Position numbers and translations under genes: made by a program
NCBI GenBank assembly: GCA_029961005.1
Contig: JASBVW010000038.1
Coordinates: 1 to 9,495, forward strand
Source of the DNA: Bacillota bacterium
GTDB lineage: Bacteria; Bacillota; UBA5301; JASBVW01
Length of the DNA stretch: 9,495 nucleotides
Reading direction: 5' to 3'
The notes under the pieces: model-generated
What the model saw: the letters and a program-made list of their open reading frames with translations, nothing else
Told to the model about the DNA's origin: nothing
Databases searched by the model: none
Shown: positions 5,539 to 9,495 of the stretch, piece by piece
How the letters are laid out: every line of letters begins with the position of its first letter
Numbering within the stretch: the stretch's first letter is position 1

Positions 5539-6882
5539 ATGAATTTTCGGCCGCAGACGGAAGCAGACCGGAAGGCCATGCTGGAAGCCATCGGTCTCTC
5601 GGCGGTACAGGAGCTGTTTGCCGGCCTGCCGCAGGAGGTGCTCCTGGACCGTCCTCTGGACCTGCCGGGTCCCCTCTCGGAATTGGAATTGGACCGCCAT
5701 CTGCGGGAGCTGGCGGCGCGCAACCAGTCGGCCCGGGACTATCCATGCTTTTTGGGAGCGGGGGCGTACGACCACTTCATCCCCGCGGTGGTGCGCTATG
5801 TCCTGGCGCGCTCGGAGTTCTACACCGCCTACACCCCCTACCAGGCGGAGATCAGCCAGGGGATGCTCCAGGCCATCTACGAGTACCAGAGCCTGATCTG
5901 CCTTTTGACGGGCCTGGAGGTGGCCAACGCCTCCCTCTACGACGGGGCCACGGCCGTGGCCGAGGCAGCCCTCATGGCGGTGGCGGCCACGGGGCGGAGC
6001 GAGGTCCTGGTGGCGGAAGGGGTACATCCGGAGTACCGGCAGGTGCTGGGCACCTACGCCAGGCCGCGGGGAGTGGCGGTGCGGACCCTGCCCCGCCAGG
6101 GCGGGCTCTTGGCCCCGGAGGATCTGCGCAAGGCCCTGGGGCCGCAGACGGCGGCGGTGATCGTCCAGACGCCCAACTTTTTCGGCCTGTTGGAGGACGC
6201 CCCCGCCCTCGGCGAGGTGGTGGCGGGGAGCGGGGCCCTCTTCGTGGTCTGCACCAACCCCATCTCCTTGGGCCTTCTGGCCCCGCCGGGCGAGTACGGC
6301 GCCGACATCGCGGTGGGGGAGGGGCAGCCTTTGGGGAACCCCCTGGGCTTTGGCGGCCCTCACCTGGGCTTTATGGCCTGCCGGGAAAAGCTGGTCCGGC
6401 GCCTGCCCGGCCGCATCGTGGGAGCTACCACCGACGGCCGGGGGCGGCGCGGCTTTGTCTTGACCTTGCAGGCCCGGGAGCAGCACATCCGCCGGGAGAA
6501 GGCCACCTCTAACATCTGCTCTAACCAGGCCTTAAATGCCCTGGCGGCCGCGGTTTACCTCGCTGCCCTGGGCCCGGAGGGGCTGCGGGAGGTGGCGGAG
6601 CTCTGTGTGCAAAAGGCCCACTACGCCCAGCGGGTCATTGAGGAACGGGCCGGGTTGAAACCAACCTTTGCCGGGCCGTTCTTTCACGAGTTCGCGGTGC
6701 GCTGTCCCGCCGATCCGGAGGTGGTCAACCGCCGCCTGCGGGAGCGGGGGTTGGGCGGAGGGGTGGCCTTGGGCCGGTGGTACCCTGACCTGACCTCTTC
6801 GCTGCTCTTTTGCTGCACAGAAAAGCGGACGCGCCAGGAGATCGATCGCCTGGCGGAAGCTCTGGGGGAGTGCCAAGCATGA
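5539..6882 (+). CDS. gcvPA: Glycine dehydrogenase (decarboxylating) subunit 1
   Basis: This is the N-terminal half of the P-protein. With GcvPB it forms the PLP-dependent glycine decarboxylase that releases CO2 and loads the aminomethyl group onto GcvH. It has 447 residues, the normal size for a split P-protein subunit. Visible family motifs: YPCFLGAGAYDHFIPAVV (68-85), YTAYTPYQAEISQG (95-108), YEYQSLICLLTGLEVANASL (114-133) and YDGATAVAEAALMA (134-147), then the GGPHLGFMACREKLVRRLPGR segment encoded around 6350-6420 and the TSNICSNQAL segment at about 6505-6537. The PLP lysine is expected in subunit 2, not here. The ATG is one base after the gcvH stop, with AGGAAGAGGG (5521-5530) as ribosome binding site inside gcvH. 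It overlaps gcvPB by ATGA. Split P-proteins are usual in Firmicutes, thermophiles and archaea. Confidence 0.97.
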   Translation: MNFRPQTEADRKAMLEAIGLSAVQELFAGLPQEVLLDRPLDLPGPLSELELDRHLRELAARNQSARDYPCFLGAGAYDHFIPAVVRYVLARSEFYTAYTPYQAEISQGMLQAIYEYQSLICLLTGLEVANASLYDGATAVAEAALMAVAATGRSEVLVAEGVHPEYRQVLGTYARPRGVAVRTLPRQGGLLAPEDLRKALGPQTAAVIVQTPNFFGLLEDAPALGEVVAGSGALFVVCTNPISLGLLAPPGEYGADIAVGEGQPLGNPLGFGGPHLGFMACREKLVRRLPGRIVGATTDGRGRRGFVLTLQAREQHIRREKATSNICSNQALNALAAAVYLAALGPEGLREVAELCVQKAHYAQRVIEERAGLKPTFAGPFFHEFAVRCPADPEVVNRRLRERGLGGGVALGRWYPDLTSSLLFCCTEKRTRQEIDRLAEALGECQA

Positions 6883-8351
6883 GCGCGGAACCTTTGCTCT
6901 TTGAATTGTCCCATCCCGGCCGGCGGGCCGCCTCTCTGCCCGCTCCGGACGTGCCCACCCGCCCCCTGGAGGAGCTGCTCCCCGAGCGGCTCAGAAGGCG
7001 CCGCCCGCCGCTCCTGCCCGAAGTGAGCGAGGTAGACCTGGTGCGCCACTTCACTGCCCTTTCCCGGCGCAACCACGGGGTGGACTCGGGCTTTTACCCC
7101 CTGGGTTCCTGCACCATGAAGTACAGCCCCAAGATCAATGAAGAGCTGGCGGCCTTGCCCGGCTTTGCCGAGCTGCACCCGTACCAGGCGGAGGAGACGG
7201 TTCAGGGGGCGCTGGCGCTGATGTATGAACTGGAGCGGTTTCTGTGCGAGCTCACCGGGATGGCCCGCTTCAGCCTGCAGCCGGCGGCCGGAGCCCACGG
7301 GGAGCTGACGGGCCTGCTCATGATCCGGGCCTACCACGAGCAGAAGGGCGAGGGAGGGGTGCGGCGGCGGGTCATCGTCCCCGACTCGGCCCACGGCACC
7401 AACCCGGCCAGCGCTGCCCTGTGCGGTTTTGAGGTGGTGCAAGTTCCCTCCGACCGGAGCGGCGGCGTGGACGTGGCAGCCCTGCGGCGAGTGCTGGACG
7501 GGCGGACGGCGGCCCTCATGCTGACCAACCCTAACACCCTGGGGCTGTTTGAGGAGCGGATTCTGGAGATTGCGCACCTGGTCCACGAGGCGGGGGGGCT
7601 CCTCTACTACGACGGGGCCAATCTGAACGCCATCCTGGGCGTGGCCCGCCCCGGGGACATGGGCTTCGACGTGGTGCACCTCAACCTGCACAAGACCTTC
7701 TCCACGCCCCATGGCGGCGGGGGGCCGGGCTCCGGGCCGGTGGGGGTGGTGCAGGAACTGGTTCCCTTCCTGCCCGTCCCCACCGTGGAGAAGGAGGGGG
7801 AGAGCTGGCGCCTGGAGTACGACCGGCCGCTCTCCATCGGCAAGGTCAAGGCCTTTTACGGCCACTTTCTGGTGGCGGTCAAGGCCTACGCCTACATCCT
7901 GGCCCTGGGGCCGCAGGGGTTGCGGGCGGTAAGCGAGGATGCGGTGCTCAACGCCAACTACCTTCTGGCTCGGCTGGCCCCTTACTTTGAGGTGCCGTAC
8001 CGGCGGCTGTGCATGCACGAGTTCGTCCTCTCCGGGCGGCGCCAGAAGGAGAAAGGGGTGCGGACCCTGGACATGGCCAAGCGCCTCCTGGACTACGGTT
8101 TTCACGCTCCCACCATCTACTTCCCCCTCATCGTGGAGGAGGCCCTGATGATCGAGCCCACCGAGACGGAGAGCAAGGAAACCTTGGACGCTTTTATCCA
8201 GGCCATGATCGAAATCGCCCGCGAAGCCGAAGAGAATCCGGAAAAGCTCCGCCAAGCGCCGCACACGTTGCCGGTGGGTCGGCTGGACGAGACGGAGGCG
8301 GCCCGCCATCCCAACCTGCGCTGGAAACCAGCGTTAGAAGCTGGAAGTTAG
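6879..8351 (+). CDS. gcvPB: Glycine dehydrogenase (decarboxylating) subunit 2, PLP-binding
   Basis: This catalytic half of the split P-protein forms a Schiff base with PLP and decarboxylates glycine. It has 490 residues, normal for the family. Visible motifs: EVDLVRHFTALSRRNHGVDS (51-70), FYPLGSCTMKYSPKINEE (72-89), PDSAHGTNPASAA (168-180), MLTNPNTLGLFE (214-225), YYDGANLNAILG (243-254) and the PLP-lysine segment HLNLHKTFSTPHGGGGPG (267-284, Lys272). The C-terminal WKP is followed by a short tail, ALEAGS. ATG 6879 overlaps the gcvPA stop (ATGA), so the subunits are translationally coupled, with GGGGGAG upstream. The longer open frame from 6810 is an overlap artefact. The last codons and the stop lie inside a heptanucleotide repeat (8334-8375), which has probably altered or extended the C-terminus. 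Confidence 0.97.
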   Translation: MSAEPLLFELSHPGRRAASLPAPDVPTRPLEELLPERLRRRRPPLLPEVSEVDLVRHFTALSRRNHGVDSGFYPLGSCTMKYSPKINEELAALPGFAELHPYQAEETVQGALALMYELERFLCELTGMARFSLQPAAGAHGELTGLLMIRAYHEQKGEGGVRRRVIVPDSAHGTNPASAALCGFEVVQVPSDRSGGVDVAALRRVLDGRTAALMLTNPNTLGLFEERILEIAHLVHEAGGLLYYDGANLNAILGVARPGDMGFDVVHLNLHKTFSTPHGGGGPGSGPVGVVQELVPFLPVPTVEKEGESWRLEYDRPLSIGKVKAFYGHFLVAVKAYAYILALGPQGLRAVSEDAVLNANYLLARLAPYFEVPYRRLCMHEFVLSGRRQKEKGVRTLDMAKRLLDYGFHAPTIYFPLIVEEALMIEPTETESKETLDAFIQAMIEIAREAEENPEKLRQAPHTLPVGRLDETEAARHPNLRWKPALEAGS

Positions 8352-8375
8352 AGGTTGGAGGTTGGAAGTTGAAAG
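8334..8375 (+). repeat. Six tandem heptanucleotides (TTRGARG) across the gcvPB stop
   Basis: The units are TTAGAAG, CTGGAAG, TTAGAGG, TTGGAGG, TTGGAAG and TTGAAAG, each starting seven bases after the last. The array encodes the GcvPB tail after the conserved WKP, contains its stop (TAG 8349-8351), and supplies the GGAGG and TTG start of the next gene. The purine-rich composition differs from the flanks. Similar short G/A/T-rich arrays are scattered in some Clostridia genomes; that comparison is from memory. Confidence 0.75.
8357..8361 (+). promoter_or_regulatory. Ribosome binding site deciding the start of the first radical SAM gene
   Basis: GGAGG lies seven bases before the in-frame TTG at 8369. 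No ATG or GTG with a comparable site lies between the gcvPB stop and the CX3CX2C motif, so TTG 8369 is the preferred start. The site is part of the heptanucleotide repeat. Confidence 0.6.
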
Positions 8376-9286
8376 TAGGAGCGGAAAGTCTCTTCCGGCC
8401 AGAGCTGGGGCGCCTGCTGGCCCGGGCCTGGGCCGCCCGAGCGGAGCATTTTCCTCCCCAGTTGGGTGTGGTGCGCCCGCAGCGCACGGCTGCGGTGAGC
8501 GTGACCGGCCGCCGGTGCGAGCTGGACTGCGCTCATTGCGGCGGCCATTACCTGGCAGGGATGCTGCCCCTTCCGGAGTTCCTGGCGGGAAGAGGTGAGC
8601 CAGGGAGGGCCGGAACGGCGTCCCGGTATAAAAGCTGCTTGGTCAGCGGCGGGTGCGACCGCCAGGGACGGGTACCTCTGGCCGAACACCGGGAAGAACT
8701 GGCGGCACTCCGCCGGGAGCTGCGCCTGAACCTGCACGTAGGCCTGGTGGACGAAGCCGGGGCGCGGGCCGCGGCGGAGCTGGCGGAGGTGGTTTCCTTC
8801 GATTTCGTCGGCGACGAGGAGACCATTCGCCAAGTCTACGGCCTCTCTGCCTCCGTCCAAGACTACCTGGCCTCTTTGCGCGCCTTGCGGCGCTACGCCC
8901 GGGTGGTGCCCCATATCTGCCTGGGGCTACACGGCGGCCGCATGCGCGGGGAGTGGCGGGCGGTGGAGCTCCTGGCGGAGGAAGGGGTGGAGGCCCTGGC
9001 CTTCCTCGTTTTTGTCCCCACCCGGGGCACGCGCTTTGCGGGCTGCCCGCTCCCCGACCTGGGGGAGGTGGCGGAGCTTTTAGCCCGCTCGCGCCTCCTC
9101 CTGCCCCGGACGCCCCTCTATTTGGGCTGCATGCGCCCCGGCGGCAGGTACCGGGATTGGTTGGACGTGGTGGCCGTGCAGTGCGGGGTGAACCGCCTCG
9201 TTCTGCCCTCTCCCCTGGCGGTGCAGTATGCGCAGGGGATGGGCCTTTTCCTGGTCGAGAGCGATGAATGCTGCGTCCTTTCCTAA
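8369..9286 (+). CDS. Radical SAM protein, COG1856-like; probable half of a LipS1/LipS2 lipoyl synthase
   Basis: A 305-residue radical SAM enzyme starting at TTG 8369. The [4Fe-4S]-SAM motif is C50-x3-C54-x2-C57 in VSVTGRRCELDCAHCGGHYL. The string SVTG..C.L.C.HC.G.YL is what I recall for the biotin-synthase-like group COG1856, members of which were later shown to act in two-protein lipoyl synthases (LipS1/LipS2). A second set of cysteines, KSCLVSGGC (C90-x5-C96) plus a C-terminal DECCVLS (C301, C302), could bind an auxiliary FeS cluster used as sulfur donor. It lies 17 bases after gcvPB and overlaps the next radical SAM gene by 23 bases. Expected role: sulfur insertion into octanoyl-GcvH, with its partner. 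Classical LipA is excluded because its CX4CX5C and RSSY motifs are absent. Radical SAM membership is certain. The lipoyl role rests on family and context, and I cannot say which of LipS1 or LipS2 this is. Confidence 0.85.
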   Translation: MKVGAESLFRPELGRLLARAWAARAEHFPPQLGVVRPQRTAAVSVTGRRCELDCAHCGGHYLAGMLPLPEFLAGRGEPGRAGTASRYKSCLVSGGCDRQGRVPLAEHREELAALRRELRLNLHVGLVDEAGARAAAELAEVVSFDFVGDEETIRQVYGLSASVQDYLASLRALRRYARVVPHICLGLHGGRMRGEWRAVELLAEEGVEALAFLVFVPTRGTRFAGCPLPDLGEVAELLARSRLLLPRTPLYLGCMRPGGRYRDWLDVVAVQCGVNRLVLPSPLAVQYAQGMGLFLVESDECCVLS

Positions 9287-9495
9287 GATAAGGGTTTCCC
9301 TGGGCAGCGCTGCCCTTTTAGGACTGCGCCGTCTGCGGGTCGAGGTCTGGCCCACCACGGCCTACCTCATCGTGGGCGGGCGGTGTGCCTGGGACTGCGC
9401 CTTCTGCCCCCAAGGGCGCTCCGGTGCAGAGGGGGAGGACCGGCTCTCCCGGGTGCGCTGGCCCGAATACCCCTCGGCCCAGGTGGCAGGGGCCA
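9264..9495 (+). CDS. Radical SAM protein, COG2516-like (3'-truncated by window); probable LipS1/LipS2 partner
   Basis: The first 77 codons of a second radical SAM protein, running off the end of the window. The start is ATG 9264, which overlaps the preceding gene by 23 bases in another frame. The ribosome binding site is weak (GAGAG), so translation may be coupled. The motif is C41-x3-C45-x2-C48 in VGGRCAWDCAFCPQGR, preceded by VSLGSAALLGL and PTTAYLIV. This N-terminus fits the biotin-synthase-related group COG2516. It differs clearly from the upstream radical SAM gene, so the two are not a recent duplication. Pairing of one COG1856-like and one COG2516-like gene next to gcv genes is the arrangement expected for LipS1/LipS2, where both proteins are needed to put sulfur at C6 and C8 of the octanoyl chain. 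The rest of the protein, including any auxiliary-cluster cysteines, is not visible. Confidence 0.82.
   Translation, partial: MNAASFPKIRVSLGSAALLGLRRLRVEVWPTTAYLIVGGRCAWDCAFCPQGRSGAEGEDRLSRVRWPEYPSAQVAGA

Noticed and set aside
6810..6878. Longer N-terminus for GcvPB
   Set aside because: It would overlap the conserved end of GcvPA. ATG 6879 gives the family N-terminus and the typical ATGA overlap.
6684..8309. 541-residue minus-strand frame opposite gcvPB
   Set aside because: It is antisense to the fully conserved GcvPB and has no recognisable domain. It is long only because stops are rare in GC-rich DNA.
8009..8368. Upstream extension of the first radical SAM frame to 8009
   Set aside because: It lies inside GcvPB coding sequence in another frame. 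TTG 8369, with GGAGG at seven bases, is the better start.

Overview
The window is GC-rich with strong G/C preference at third codon positions. It carries an adenosylcobalamin-dependent (class II) ribonucleotide reductase interrupted by an intein, a glycine riboswitch driving a glycine cleavage operon with split P-protein (GcvPA/GcvPB), and two radical SAM genes of the lipoyl-synthase-like LipS1/LipS2 kind. This combination suggests a thermophilic, anaerobic, high-GC member of the Clostridia (Moorella/Ammonifex/Desulfotomaculum-like). The taxonomic guess is inference from gene content only.

Layout. (1) 1-3030, plus strand: the 3' part of nrdJ, its 5' end outside the window. A 410-residue LAGLIDADG intein (241-1470) sits directly before the catalytic thiyl-radical cysteine; the enzyme continues through a TSCPD-type domain to a C-terminal cysteine-rich ribbon. 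(2) 3046-3533, minus strand, convergent with nrdJ: a two-gene unit of small proteins, a 31-residue basic peptide followed by a 120-residue holin-like (BhlA/UviB-like) protein with one membrane segment and a long charged helix. (3) 3534-3929: an intergenic control region with a candidate leftward -10 element, an AT-rich inverted repeat, a tandem glycine riboswitch and a terminator-like hairpin. (4) 3930-9495, plus strand: gcvT, gcvH, gcvPA, gcvPB, a first radical SAM gene (CX3CX2C, 305 aa) and the start of a second radical SAM gene (CX3CX2C), which runs off the window. From gcvH onward the genes overlap or are only a few to tens of bases apart.

How it fits together. GcvPA/GcvPB decarboxylates glycine and passes the aminomethyl group to the lipoyl arm on GcvH; GcvT releases ammonia and gives methylene-tetrahydrofolate. 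GcvH is inactive without lipoate. The two radical SAM genes downstream match the families later recognised as the two-protein lipoyl synthase LipS1/LipS2, so the operon probably encodes both the glycine cleavage machinery and the sulfur-insertion step that makes its cofactor, all under one glycine riboswitch. That is the most interesting feature of the window. Others are the intein at the radical cysteine with a non-canonical penultimate serine, and a heptanucleotide repeat that encodes the end of GcvPB and supplies the ribosome binding site of the first radical SAM gene.
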